Origin: Spirochaetales bacterium
GTDB taxonomy: Bacteria > Spirochaetota > Spirochaetia > SZUA-6 > DRHE01
Assembly (NCBI GenBank): GCA_011049745.1
Contig: DRHE01000075.1
Span: forward strand, 1 to 12,345
DNA length: 12,345 bases
Direction of reading: 5' to 3'
Made by a program: the position numbers and the translations under genes. The notes under the pieces are model-generated. The model did not search any database. It worked only from the letters and a program-made list of their open reading frames with translations, and had not been told where the DNA came from. Positions 5,018-12,345 of the stretch are shown here, piece by piece (the stretch's first letter is position 1; each line of letters opens with the position of its first letter).

Positions 5018-8000
5018 ATGATATCCTTATTAATTAATCAGATCAGCAGTCAATTTAATAAATATGAACCTTTTCAGAGATTAAGAGAGCAACTGAAGAG
5101 AGAACGCTTTCCCGTTGATCTTGAAGGACCGCAGGGCGGATTTCTTTCTATAGTACTGGCAAATATCATGCAGGAAACAGGCTCCTGCTCTTTAATTGTG
5201 GTGCCGAGCGAGCAGGAAGCCGAAAACCTGGTGCAGGACCTCATCACTCTTCTGCCTGACATCAGGAGCGCCCTCTTCCCCTGGTGGGGATTGCTGCCCT
5301 ATGGCGACGGCCGCCCTCTGCCCTCTATCTACGGTGAACGCGCTTATCTTTTAAGTTGTCTGCTTGCCGGTGAGCAAATGGTGGTCGTTGCGCCGCTGCG
5401 CTCCCTGTTAAGTCCGCTTCCCCCTCCGAAACATTTAAAAGAGCAGTTTTTGCTCTTGAAAAGGGGCGATTCTTTAGATTTAACACTTCTCTCCACCAAA
5501 CTGCAGACCCTGGGCTACCTGCGGGTGCCGCGGGTCAGCTTGAAGGGAGAATATGCCCTGCGCGGGGAGGTTGTTGATATATTCTGCTACGGCCGGGAAG
5601 AACCCAGCCGCCTGGTACTGGATTTTGATATTATCGCTGAGATAAAGAGTTTCAATGTTGTAAATCAGGGTTCCACTGTTAAACTGGAAGAGCTGAAAAT
5701 ATCTCCCCTGCGGGAAGTGATCCCCTCAACCCAATTGATAAGTACACTGAAAAAAAGGCTTGCCAGCCTTAATATAGCGGCTGAAGCAGCGGCAGGTTTT
5801 AGTGAAAGGTTTTTACTGGATGCGGATATGAAGGGAGCAGAGCTATATTTACCCCTCTGTTTTGAAAAAAACAGCTCGCTTTTAGATTACCTGCCTACTG
5901 GATCAAATTTGATCATTTCTGATTCGGAACAGATCGAGAATAACTGCGCCTCCATTCATAAAGAATATGTTCAGCTCTACAGGAATGCTCTGAGCAAAGG
6001 TGGGGCTGTTCCCCCTCCCAAAGCGATAATGATGGATTTCACAAAATTGGCCGCTGGATTTCAGCGGAAAATCTTGCTCCATACACTTAAAGGGGGGACA
6101 GCGGCAAGAGAGCGGATCATAATTCCCTGCGATCTGCCGCGTTCTTTTTTCGGCAATCTTACCTATTTTCGGGAAGAATTGGAAAATCTGCTTGATTTGG
6201 GCTATCGAATTTATATCTATGCGGTCTATGAGCACCAGGCGGAACGTATCCGGGCTCTACTGAAGGGCCTGAAGGTGGAGGTCTTCCCCTTAAGTATATC
6301 CAGCGGCTTTACCCTGCCGCAATTTAAGATAATGGTGATCCAGGAAAATGAGATCTTCGGCCGCAAGCGCAGAATACCCCGTTCTATTGGCAGGGTAAAG
6401 AGCGAGGCAATCGATACCTTTGTTGAGTTGAATCCCGGGGATTATGTTGTACACCTTAACTACGGGATCGGGATTTTTAATGGTATAGAGCGGCTGAAAG
6501 CAGCGGGGAATGAACGAGACTACATCCATCTGCAGTATGCAGATGATGAGACCATATTTATACCTATCGAACAGGTCAATCTTATCCAGCGCTATATAGG
6601 GCAGGAGGGCAGAGGGCTGCGCCTGGACAAACTCGGGGGCAAAGGATGGGAAAGCAGGAAAAAAAGAGTTAAAAAATCGGTGGAAGATCTGGCTCAAAAC
6701 CTGGTAAAGCTTCATTCCCGCCGCCTGACTGCCAGCGGTTTTGCCTTCCCTGCGGACAGCGACTGGCAGGCGGAATTTGAGGCATCCTTCCCCTATCAGG
6801 AAACGAATGATCAACTGCGCTGTATTGAAGATGTAAAGCGGGATATGGAAACACCCCTGCCCATGGACCGGCTGATCTGCGGCGATGTGGGATATGGCAA
6901 AACCGAGATTGCGCTGCGCGCCGCGTTTAAAGCGGTAATGGGCGGAAAGCAGGTTGCCATCCTGGCTCCCACAACCATTCTGGTGGAACAGCACTTTGAA
7001 CTTTTTCAGGACCGCTTTAAAAGATTTCCCGTCAAAGTTGAAATGCTCTCCCGTTTTCGAAAGCCGAAAGCACAGAAAAAAGTGATCGCAGAGCTGGAAG
7101 TGGGGGCGGTGGATATAATAATTGGAACTCACCGTTTGATCCAGAGGGATGTTCATTTTAAGAACCTGGGGCTGTTAGTGGTGGATGAAGAGCAGCGTTT
7201 TGGTGTTAAGCACAAGGTAAGGCTTAAGGAATTGAAAACCTCGGTGGATTGTCTTACCCTGACGGCAACACCCATTCCCCGTACCCTGCATATGTCGCTT
7301 ATGAAGATAAGGGATATGTCTACCCTGAACACGCCCCCACAGAACCGTTTGCCCGTAGAGACCTTTATTCAGGAATGGGATGAAGAAATTATTGTCGGCG
7401 CCATCAGGAACGAGATCAGCCGCGGCGGACAGGTCTACTATCTCCATAACCGGGTTCAATCCATCCCCCGTGTTTATGGACTGTTAACCGCTCTACTGCC
7501 CGAGGTAGTTATCGGCATTGCCCATGGGCAGATGAAGGAGGATGAACTCGAAGAAGTAATGCACCGCTTTATTAGCGGTGATATTTCGGTTCTGCTCTCC
7601 ACAACTATAATCGAAAATGGATTGGATATTCCCAATGTAAATAGCATTATCATCGACAGGGCCGATAGTATGGGAATATCACAGCTCTACCAACTTCGCG
7701 GCAGGGTGGGCAGAGCGGATCGACCGGCTTATGCCTATCTTTTTTATCCGAAGAATAGAGCAATTTCTGAGCTGGCTATGAAGAGACTTAAGATAATTTC
7801 CGACTTCACGGAGCTTGGTTCCGGTTTTAAGATCGCTTTGAAAGATCTGGAGATCAGGGGTGCGGGAAATATTTTGGGGCGGGAACAGCATGGGGACATA
7901 ATGACTGTAGGATACGACCTTTACTTAAGACTTCTGGATGATGCCATAGCAGAAATAAACCAGGAGGCGAGTGAGGAAGCGCCCGAAGTTTACCTGGAAT

Positions 8001-8422
8001 TGGAGTACTCTGGTTATATTCCTGACACTTATATTGCAGAACCCATGGAAAAGATGGAGGTTTATAAGAAAATATCGGCGATTTCCAGCAGGGATGAGCT
8101 GGATAGGACCCATAGTGAATTGGAGGACCGCTTCGGGCCCCTCCCTGATGAGGTGTCCGGCATTTTTTCTATTGCTGAGATCAGGATCATCTGTAAAAAA
8201 TTATTTATTTCCTCTTTGCAGGAAAAAGAGGGACTGGCAATAGTGGAGTTTTCCCGGCCCTCCCACCTTTCAGTGGAAAAGGTGCTGCGTTTAATCAAGG
8301 AAAGTGGGGGTAAAGTAACACTTGATGCAGAAAAGCCGAATTATCTCTATATAAAGAGCGGCAAGATTGATCTTAAAGATAAGGCTGAGTTTTTAAGTGA
8401 ACGCTTATCCATGTTGCTTTAA
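5018..8422 (+). CDS. mfd: Transcription-repair coupling factor
   Basis: Mfd binds RNA polymerase stalled at a DNA lesion, pushes it off with its ATP-driven translocase, and recruits UvrA. The product has 1134 residues, close to the usual length. The N-terminal third is the UvrB-like region ([16 protein letters not shown], about 88-103). From about residue 472 ([16 protein letters not shown]) to 560 is the RNA-polymerase-interacting domain. The translocase follows: Walker A GDVGYGKT at 622-629, DEEQ at 723-726, TATPIP at 749-754 and QLRGRVGR at 892-899. The C-terminal TRCF domain starts near 993 and shows YIPDTYI and a KMEVYKKI helix. All key motifs are intact. The ATG has a weak ribosome site at best. 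The stop overlaps that of convergent ahcY by four bases. Confidence 0.97.
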   Translation: MISLLINQISSQFNKYEPFQRLREQLKRERFPVDLEGPQGGFLSIVLANIMQETGSCSLIVVPSEQEAENLVQDLITLLPDIRSALFPWWGLLPYGDGRPLPSIYGERAYLLSCLLAGEQMVVVAPLRSLLSPLPPPKHLKEQFLLLKRGDSLDLTLLSTKLQTLGYLRVPRVSLKGEYALRGEVVDIFCYGREEPSRLVLDFDIIAEIKSFNVVNQGSTVKLEELKISPLREVIPSTQLISTLKKRLASLNIAAEAAAGFSERFLLDADMKGAELYLPLCFEKNSSLLDYLPTGSNLIISDSEQIENNCASIHKEYVQLYRNALSKGGAVPPPKAIMMDFTKLAAGFQRKILLHTLKGGTAARERIIIPCDLPRSFFGNLTYFREELENLLDLGYRIYIYAVYEHQAERIRALLKGLKVEVFPLSISSGFTLPQFKIMVIQENEIFGRKRRIPRSIGRVKSEAIDTFVELNPGDYVVHLNYGIGIFNGIERLKAAGNERDYIHLQYADDETIFIPIEQVNLIQRYIGQEGRGLRLDKLGGKGWESRKKRVKKSVEDLAQNLVKLHSRRLTASGFAFPADSDWQAEFEASFPYQETNDQLRCIEDVKRDMETPLPMDRLICGDVGYGKTEIALRAAFKAVMGGKQVAILAPTTILVEQHFELFQDRFKRFPVKVEMLSRFRKPKAQKKVIAELEVGAVDIIIGTHRLIQRDVHFKNLGLLVVDEEQRFGVKHKVRLKELKTSVDCLTLTATPIPRTLHMSLMKIRDMSTLNTPPQNRLPVETFIQEWDEEIIVGAIRNEISRGGQVYYLHNRVQSIPRVYGLLTALLPEVVIGIAHGQMKEDELEEVMHRFISGDISVLLSTTIIENGLDIPNVNSIIIDRADSMGISQLYQLRGRVGRADRPAYAYLFYPKNRAISELAMKRLKIISDFTELGSGFKIALKDLEIRGAGNILGREQHGDIMTVGYDLYLRLLDDAIAEINQEASEEAPEVYLELEYSGYIPDTYIAEPMEKMEVYKKISAISSRDELDRTHSELEDRFGPLPDEVSGIFSIAEIRIICKKLFISSLQEKEGLAIVEFSRPSHLSVEKVLRLIKESGGKVTLDAEKPNYLYIKSGKIDLKDKAEFLSERLSMLL

Positions 8423-9843
8423 TAGCGGTAATTGTCAGCTTTATATGGTCCTTCAATATCCAATCCCAGGTATTCAGCCTGCTCTTTGGTTAATCTGGTA
8501 AGTTTCACGCCCAGGTGGTGCAGGTGCAGCCGCGCCACCTCTTCGTCGAGTTTTTTTGGCAGCACATAGACCTTGTTTTGCAGTTCTTCACCGCTTAGTT
8601 TCAATTGAGCCAGGCATTGGTTGGTAAAACTGTTGCTCATTACGAAGCTGGGATGACCGGTAGCGCAGCCCAGATTGACCAGGCGACCTTCAGCAAGGAG
8701 GATAATGGAACGGCCGGATTTTAGGGTCCAGCGATCCACCTGTGGTTTGACGGTTTCCTTTTTACATTCAGGGCTGTTCTCCAGGTAGCTTACCTGGATC
8801 TCATGGTCAAAATGGCCGATATTGCAGACAATAGCGCTCTCCTTCATCTTTTCCATGTGTTCGCCGCGAATTACATCAGAGCAGCCGGTTGCGGTAACAA
8901 AGATATCGCCCACTGTCACAACTTCTTCCAGGGTCAAGACCTGGTAACCCTCCATAGATGCCTGCAGCGCGCAGATGGGATCGATCTCTGTAATTATCAC
9001 CCGTGCTCCCAGGGCGCGCAGGGACTGAGCGCTGCCCTTGCCCACATCGCCATAGCCGCAGACAACCGCAATTTTTCCCGCTATCATGATATCGGTAGCA
9101 CGTTTAAGGCCGTCTGACAGAGATTCACGGCAGCCGTAGAGGTTGTCGAATTTTGACTTGGTTACCGAATCATTTATATTAATCGCCGGAAATAAGAGCT
9201 CGCCGCTGCGCTCCATCTGGTAGAGGCGGTGAACGCCTGTAGTAGTTTCTTCAGAGACGCCCTTGATACGTTCGGCCACCTTTGTCCAGTGCGTATTATC
9301 TTTACTTAAGCCTTGTTCCAGGCGTTTCATAATTACCTCAAATTCCTTATTGTCAAAACTACCCTGCAGCAGGGAGGGGTCCTTTTCCACCTTCACCCCT
9401 TGATGCACAAAGAGAGTCGCGTCTCCTCCGTCATCTACAATCAGGTCAGGTCCTGAGCCGTCGGGCCAGGTAAGAGCCTGCTCGGTGCACCACCAGTACT
9501 CATCCAGGCTTTCAGCCTTCCAGGCAAAAACCGATGCCTTGCCTGCCGCTGCGATTGCCGCTGCGGCCTGGTCCTGGGTGGAGAAGATGTTACATGAAGC
9601 CCAACGCACATCCGCGCCCATTTCAAACAGGGTTTCTATAAGTACCGCTGTCTGGATAGTCATATGCAGGCTGCCGGTAACCTTAAGCCCCTTTAAGGGT
9701 TTATCAACGCCATATTTCCGGCGAATGGCCATTAAGCCGGGCATCTCTTTTTCAGCAAGGTTGATTTCTTTTCTGCCCCAGCCGGCGAGGTCAGGATTGG
9801 CAATTTTATTTTTCAGATTAAGATCAAGTTCGATATATGACAT
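8419..9843 (-). CDS. ahcY: S-adenosylhomocysteinase
   Basis: Uses NAD to split S-adenosylhomocysteine into adenosine and homocysteine, removing the inhibitor made by SAM-dependent methylation. It has 474 residues, the long form with an insertion of about 40 residues (about 150-195). Seen in order: GSLHMTIQT (58-66), the DDGGDATL block (138-144), [11 protein letters not shown] (197-207), [17 protein letters not shown] (218-234) with the active-site Asn, Lys and Asp, the NAD-binding loop GYGDVGKG (263-270) and the C-terminal KADNYRY, whose Lys-x-x-x-Tyr-Arg-Tyr end closes over NAD in known structures. ATG at 9843 follows AGGAG with 6 bases of spacing; the TTG codon just upstream is not needed. 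It is 15 bases downstream of a small gene and probably shares its transcript. No riboswitch is visible ahead of it. Confidence 0.97.
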   Translation of the reverse strand: MSYIELDLNLKNKIANPDLAGWGRKEINLAEKEMPGLMAIRRKYGVDKPLKGLKVTGSLHMTIQTAVLIETLFEMGADVRWASCNIFSTQDQAAAAIAAAGKASVFAWKAESLDEYWWCTEQALTWPDGSGPDLIVDDGGDATLFVHQGVKVEKDPSLLQGSFDNKEFEVIMKRLEQGLSKDNTHWTKVAERIKGVSEETTTGVHRLYQMERSGELLFPAININDSVTKSKFDNLYGCRESLSDGLKRATDIMIAGKIAVVCGYGDVGKGSAQSLRALGARVIITEIDPICALQASMEGYQVLTLEEVVTVGDIFVTATGCSDVIRGEHMEKMKESAIVCNIGHFDHEIQVSYLENSPECKKETVKPQVDRWTLKSGRSIILLAEGRLVNLGCATGHPSFVMSNSFTNQCLAQLKLSGEELQNKVYVLPKKLDEEVARLHLHHLGVKLTRLTKEQAEYLGLDIEGPYKADNYRY

Positions 9844-9858
9844 CAATTTCTCCTTTTT

Positions 9859-10125
9859 CTATTTAGGCAGCCCTCCGTTTTTATCAAGCTTCGTTACATG
9901 ACTTTTGAGTGATCTTATCAGCGGCATTAATGGGTAATCTACACTATCCGTAAATTCAATATTAACCAGGGGTGGGCCCATGGATTGTGATTCCAGGGTA
10001 AACTTAATTCTAATTTCTTTAGATTTTTTATCAGCCATTTTAAAAAGGGCAAGGCCGGTATATTCCCTGAAGTAGAGTACCGGTGATTCTATATAAGCAA
10101 CATCATTTATGTCCAGAAGTTTCAT
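9859..10125 (-). CDS. Small hypothetical protein upstream of ahcY
   Basis: I do not recognise this 88-residue protein. It begins MKLLDINDVAYIESPVLYF and looks like an alternating beta-strand fold, with strands at about 14-30, 39-49 and 54-60 and a helical tail (LMPLIRSLKSHVTKLDKN). It has no signal peptide, no membrane segment and no cysteine, so it should be a small soluble cytoplasmic protein. ATG at 10125 is chosen; AGAGG precedes it, but closer than ideal. An in-frame TTG at 10161 would add 12 residues but has no ribosome site and lies in an inverted repeat. The stop is 15 bases before ahcY, so the two are probably one transcript, which hints at a link to methyl-cycle metabolism without proving it. 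Confidence 0.62.
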   Translation of the reverse strand: MKLLDINDVAYIESPVLYFREYTGLALFKMADKKSKEIRIKFTLESQSMGPPLVNIEFTDSVDYPLMPLIRSLKSHVTKLDKNGGLPK

Positions 10126-10142
10126 TGCCTCTAGCTTAGAAG

Positions 10143-10148
10143 ATAATA
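10143..10148 (-). promoter_or_regulatory. Possible -10 element ahead of the small gene and ahcY
   Basis: The minus strand reads TATTAT (five of six), 17 bases before the ATG at 10125. An 18-base spacer separates it from TGTAAA, a poor -35. This is a weak candidate, listed because no better promoter lies between gltA and the small gene. Confidence 0.25.
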
Positions 10149-10150
10149 GA

Positions 10151-10171
10151 GTAAAAATCAATCGATTTTAC
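10151..10171. repeat. AT-rich inverted repeat between gltA and the ahcY unit
   Basis: The left arm gtaaaaatc and right arm gattttac pair over 8 bp with one bulged A and a 4-base centre (aatc). It sits upstream of the small gene's start, where it could be an operator or, in RNA, part of the gltA 3' end. It is not followed by a convincing T run, so a terminator role is weak. Confidence 0.45.
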
Positions 10172-10172
10172 A

Positions 10173-10233
10173 GTGAAATCACGGCGCTCGCTTCGCTCGC
10201 TTCACGGTTGCTGAAAATCACTCACGTTCGCTT
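10173..10233. repeat. GC-rich repetitive block across the end of gltA
   Basis: cgctcgctt occurs twice in perfect tandem (10185-10202), with a degenerate third copy gttcgctt at 10226-10233. The block is framed by repeated tcacgg (10179-10184 and 10202-10207) and aatcac (10177-10182 and 10217-10222); gtgaa (10173-10177) and ttcac (10201-10205) can pair around the tandem. It covers the last codons of gltA. Its look resembles short dispersed intergenic elements; copy number elsewhere cannot be seen from one window. Confidence 0.55.
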
Positions 10234-11561
10234 AAGGGCAGGTAGGGCCGCCTGGTGCTTACACTTCGATAAGCGGGACGGATTATCCTGCCGCCTGAAA
10301 TTATTTCTTCGATCCGGTGAGCGGACCAGCCGGCAATACGGGCTATGGCGAATATTGGTGTGTAAAGCTCCTGGGGAATATTCAGCATTTTATATACAAA
10401 GCCGGAGTAGAAATCCACATTGGCGCTGATGACTTTATCTGAATTTTTTACCCGTTTAAAGGCTGCAGGGGCCAGTTTTTCAATAATCTTGTAGAGCTGG
10501 AATTCCTCTGAATATGATTTTTCTTTGGCCATTTCCGCTATTTTCTGCTTAAGAAGCACGGCGCGGGGGTCGGATAGAGTATAAACCGCGTGACCTATAC
10601 CATAGATAAGGCCGGAGCGGTCACCGGCCTGGCGGTTAATTAGTTTTGCCAGGTAGCCATCTATCTCTTCTTCATCCTGCCAGTCCTTAACATTTGCTTT
10701 TATATCTTCCATCATGGCCATTACTCTGATATTAGCGCCGCCGTGCTTGGGTCCTTTAAGAGAACCCACAGCAGCTGCTATTGCGGAATAGGTATCCGTA
10801 TCGGAAGAGGATACCACATGATCGGTAAAGGTTGAGTTGTTGCCGCCGCCATGTTCTGCGTGGAGCACCAGAGAGAGATCCAGAGTCTCTGCTTCCAGCC
10901 TGGAGAATTTGCTGTCCGGCCTGATCAGATACAGGATATTCTCAGCAGTATTCAGGTTTTTTTGGGGATTATGAATAAAGAGACTCTTATTATTGAAATA
11001 ATGTGATTTTGCCTGGTAGCCGTAAGCGGCCATTGTGGGGAAACGGGCGATCAACTCGATACACTGTCTTAATAAATTCTTAATAGAGATATCATCCGGA
11101 TTCCGGTCGTAGGAGTATGAAGCCAGGACGCTGCGGGCCAGTTTGTTCATTATATCATTGCTGGGGGCTTTGAGGATCATATTTTCGGTAAAGCCATTCG
11201 GCAGCTCCCGATGCTCTGCCAGCATCGATTTAAAATCCTCCAGCTGCTGCTCAACAGGCAGATCGCCGAATAGCAGCAGGTAACAGACCTCTTCAAAGCC
11301 TGAGCGTTTTTCTTTTTGAAAACCGGCCACAAGATCTTCAATTTTAATGCCGCGGTAGGTAAGGCGTCCCTGATCCGGGATTTTTTCGCCTTCATCAAAG
11401 ATAAAGCCATGTACATCGCCTATTTCAGTTAAGCCTACCAACACACCGGAGCCGTCAGCATTGCGCAGGCCCCTCTTTACATTATGTTTCTGATAAAGTT
11501 CCAGGGCAATCCTGTTATGCTTTTCCGCCAGGCTGCTGAGATTATTAATAAAACTACTCAT
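10218..11561 (-). CDS. gltA: Citrate synthase
   Basis: Condenses acetyl-CoA with oxaloacetate to citrate, feeding 2-oxoglutarate and glutamate synthesis. The 447-residue product contains the full fold. The catalytic triad is visible: His237 in HAEHGGGNNSTFT, His273 in GPKHGGAN and Asp383 in NVDFYSG. GHAVYTLSDPR (323-333) and RIIRPAYRS (425-433) supply further substrate-binding residues. The N-terminal part (DVHGFIFDEGEK, LTYRGIKIEDL) resembles the longer citrate synthases of spirochaetes and clostridia. 2-Methylcitrate synthase belongs to the same superfamily, but no prp genes lie near. AGGAG is placed 6 bases before the ATG. A promoter and a dyad lie upstream. The last codons run into a repetitive block. 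No other TCA-cycle gene is in the window. Confidence 0.93.
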   Translation of the reverse strand: MSSFINNLSSLAEKHNRIALELYQKHNVKRGLRNADGSGVLVGLTEIGDVHGFIFDEGEKIPDQGRLTYRGIKIEDLVAGFQKEKRSGFEEVCYLLLFGDLPVEQQLEDFKSMLAEHRELPNGFTENMILKAPSNDIMNKLARSVLASYSYDRNPDDISIKNLLRQCIELIARFPTMAAYGYQAKSHYFNNKSLFIHNPQKNLNTAENILYLIRPDSKFSRLEAETLDLSLVLHAEHGGGNNSTFTDHVVSSSDTDTYSAIAAAVGSLKGPKHGGANIRVMAMMEDIKANVKDWQDEEEIDGYLAKLINRQAGDRSGLIYGIGHAVYTLSDPRAVLLKQKIAEMAKEKSYSEEFQLYKIIEKLAPAAFKRVKNSDKVISANVDFYSGFVYKMLNIPQELYTPIFAIARIAGWSAHRIEEIISGGRIIRPAYRSVSTRRPYLPLSERE

Positions 11562-11583
11562 ACTCTGCTCCTGAAGTCATATT

Positions 11584-11599
11584 TTGTATTTTTATACAA
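11584..11599. promoter_or_regulatory. Perfect 16-bp dyad, candidate operator of gltA
   Basis: ttgtat, four t, atacaa: a perfect 6+4+6 inverted repeat. It would cover about +2 to +18 of the gltA transcript predicted from the promoter at 11608-11636 and ends 22 bases before the ATG. This is a good place for a repressor. The regulator is unknown. Without a T run after the RNA hairpin and with only AT-rich pairs, a terminator is unlikely. Confidence 0.5.
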
Positions 11600-11607
11600 T
11601 GTGGTCG

Positions 11608-11636
11608 AGCATATATTTAATTGACGCTTTTAGCAA
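11608..11636 (-). promoter_or_regulatory. Promoter of gltA
   Basis: Minus strand: TTGCTA (11636-11631, four of six), 17 bases, TATGCT (11613-11608, four of six). Start near 11601, leader about 40 bases. Matches are moderate but spacing is exact, and no stronger pair lies in the 130-base gap upstream of gltA. Confidence 0.5.
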
Positions 11637-11691
11637 TAGGCCAACCGCCGCTTATAGCATGGGAATAATTAGGGTTGCGGGACAGTCTCAA

Positions 11692-12108
11692 TTAAGGCTG
11701 ATCTGTTTTATCCCCCTGATTGTCGGATTTGTTGTCAGAGGACTCGCATGACTCGCATAAATTTGAATCGTGATACAAGAAACGCTGCCACCCCAGTCTT
11801 TGCCCGCATTTCAGACAATTTATCCGGAAGGGGAAGAATCTGGAGCGTTTTGACAGGACCAGGAGGGCCGCCGCAAGGATAACAGGCAGCAGCAGACTTT
11901 CCGAAAAATTGAAACGCCTGATCAGTACAGCGGTGGTCATTAAAACCAGGACCACAATTGCCAGGTAAAGGGTTGCCAGCCGCTTTTTTGCCCCGCTTTT
12001 TAAGTGTTTACGCTGGAGCAGGTTAAAGACCAGGAGGGCGATGAGCAGGTAATAGAGACCCTTCTGAAGAAAATAAGCTATTGAGGCAGTAGAAGAAATC
12101 GGTTCCAT
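11692..12108 (-). CDS. Three-helix membrane protein with a C-terminal zinc ribbon
   Basis: I do not recognise a named family. From ATG at 12108 it has 138 residues. Three hydrophobic helices lie at about 11-31, 43-63 and 71-86. They are followed by a cytosolic-looking tail with two CxxC knuckles: CLKC at 98-101 and CESC at 118-121. Sixteen residues separate the pairs, as in small zinc ribbons. The last 17 residues are Ser, Asp, Asn and Gln rich and probably disordered. A TTG at 12117 would add three residues; neither start has a clear Shine-Dalgarno sequence. It lies 47 bases after the permease stop and 130 bases ahead of gltA, which has its own promoter, so it may be a single-gene unit. A membrane-linked regulatory or assembly role is possible but only a guess. 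Confidence 0.65.
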   Translation of the reverse strand: MEPISSTASIAYFLQKGLYYLLIALLVFNLLQRKHLKSGAKKRLATLYLAIVVLVLMTTAVLIRRFNFSESLLLPVILAAALLVLSKRSRFFPFRINCLKCGQRLGWQRFLYHDSNLCESCESSDNKSDNQGDKTDQP

Positions 12109-12120
12109 AGGCGTCAACAG

Positions 12121-12148
12121 CTTATCAGAGCCGGCAGCAGCAGGTCAA
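12121..12148 (-). promoter_or_regulatory. Possible promoter of the zinc-ribbon membrane protein gene
   Basis: Minus strand: TTGACC (12148-12143, five of six), 16 bases, GATAAG (12126-12121, four of six). Transcription would start only a few bases before the ATG at 12108, giving an almost leaderless message. This fits the absence of a ribosome site but is weak evidence. Confidence 0.3.
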
Positions 12149-12155
12149 CCAGTAG

Positions 12156-12345
12156 TTACTCTTTAACACCCCCTGAGGTAAGTCCCCCGACCAGGTTCTT
12201 CTGAACCAGCATGAACATCGCTACTACGGGAACAGCCGTACATACGGAAGCAGCCATAATCCGGTCCCAGATAGCATTCTTGGATACGAATAGGGACTTC
12301 AAGCCGAGGGGCAGGGTATAGAGTTCCTTATACATAACTTTCGGG
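12156..12345 (-). CDS. Carbohydrate ABC transporter permease, MalG/UgpE type (3' part only)
   Basis: The last 62 complete residues are visible; the rest is off the right edge. They read as the end of an inner-membrane subunit of a binding-protein-dependent sugar importer: LYTLPLGLKSLF, then a final membrane helix (IMAASVCTAVPVVAMFMLVQ, about 30-49 of the visible part), then the family's typical ending NLVGGLTSGGVKE. In sugar-permease pairs this ending (G-L-T-x-G-x-V-K) marks the MalG-like second permease. The EAA loop that contacts the ATPase would lie upstream of the visible part. The sugar cannot be told. It is probably the last gene of its operon, because the next gene has no clear coupling to it. 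Confidence 0.85.
   Translation of the reverse strand, partial: PKVMYKELYTLPLGLKSLFVSKNAIWDRIMAASVCTAVPVVAMFMLVQKNLVGGLTSGGVKE

Noticed and set aside
6290..7156. Long leftward open frame opposite mfd
   Set aside because: It is antisense to the RNA-polymerase-binding and Walker A region of mfd. Its composition is that of a codon shadow, with no domain.
9844..9858. S-adenosylhomocysteine riboswitch for ahcY
   Set aside because: Only 15 bases separate ahcY from the gene before it, and the region ahead of that gene holds repeats with no SAH-riboswitch core.
1..12345. Defence island, prophage, insertion sequence or CRISPR array
   Set aside because: No transposase, integrase, phage or nuclease-like genes and no regularly spaced repeats are seen. 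Most genes are housekeeping.

Overview
The window looks like ordinary chromosomal DNA of a free-living, fermentative bacterium of medium G+C. The best guess is a spirochaete of the Treponema/Spirochaeta/Sphaerochaeta kind. This is an inference from gene content: a NusG-domain-II membrane protein, a long phosphofructokinase of the group found in Treponema and Borrelia, a PilZ protein behind a periplasmic protein, a long-form S-adenosylhomocysteinase, and frequent TTG starts. There is no rRNA, tRNA, CRISPR array, transposase or phage gene, and no gene-free stretch longer than 300 bases.

Layout. Positions 1-2967 are read leftward: 6-phosphofructokinase (pfk), a regulatory leader, S-adenosylmethionine synthetase (metK), and the start of a NusG-II protein. 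A small possible zinc protein (3003-3272) is read rightward from a region divergent to pfk. A leftward two-gene unit follows at 3290-4975: an exported Ig-like/NTF2-like protein and a receiver-PilZ protein with adjacent stop and start codons. mfd (5018-8422) is the only large rightward gene. It meets ahcY tail to tail with overlapping stop codons. ahcY lies downstream of a small unknown gene (9859-10125). Further right, all leftward, are a citrate synthase with its own promoter and a candidate operator, a three-helix membrane protein with a zinc ribbon, and the last 62 residues of a sugar ABC-transporter permease.

The main discovery is the pfk-metK gap (1396-1558). Read on the minus strand it holds a consensus-like promoter, a compact pseudoknot matching the SAM-II riboswitch, an 8-bp antiterminator pairing, a strong intrinsic terminator with a 10-bp stem, and the metK ribosome binding site. 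The pseudoknot tail and the antiterminator use the same bases. This fits SAM-triggered transcription termination ahead of the gene that makes SAM.

How the genes fit together: metK makes SAM, and ahcY removes the S-adenosylhomocysteine left by methyl transfer, so the window holds two steps of the activated-methyl cycle in separate units. pfk and citrate synthase are central carbon genes. Mfd couples transcription to repair. The PilZ protein suggests c-di-GMP signalling, but its receiver domain appears to lack the phosphorylation site.
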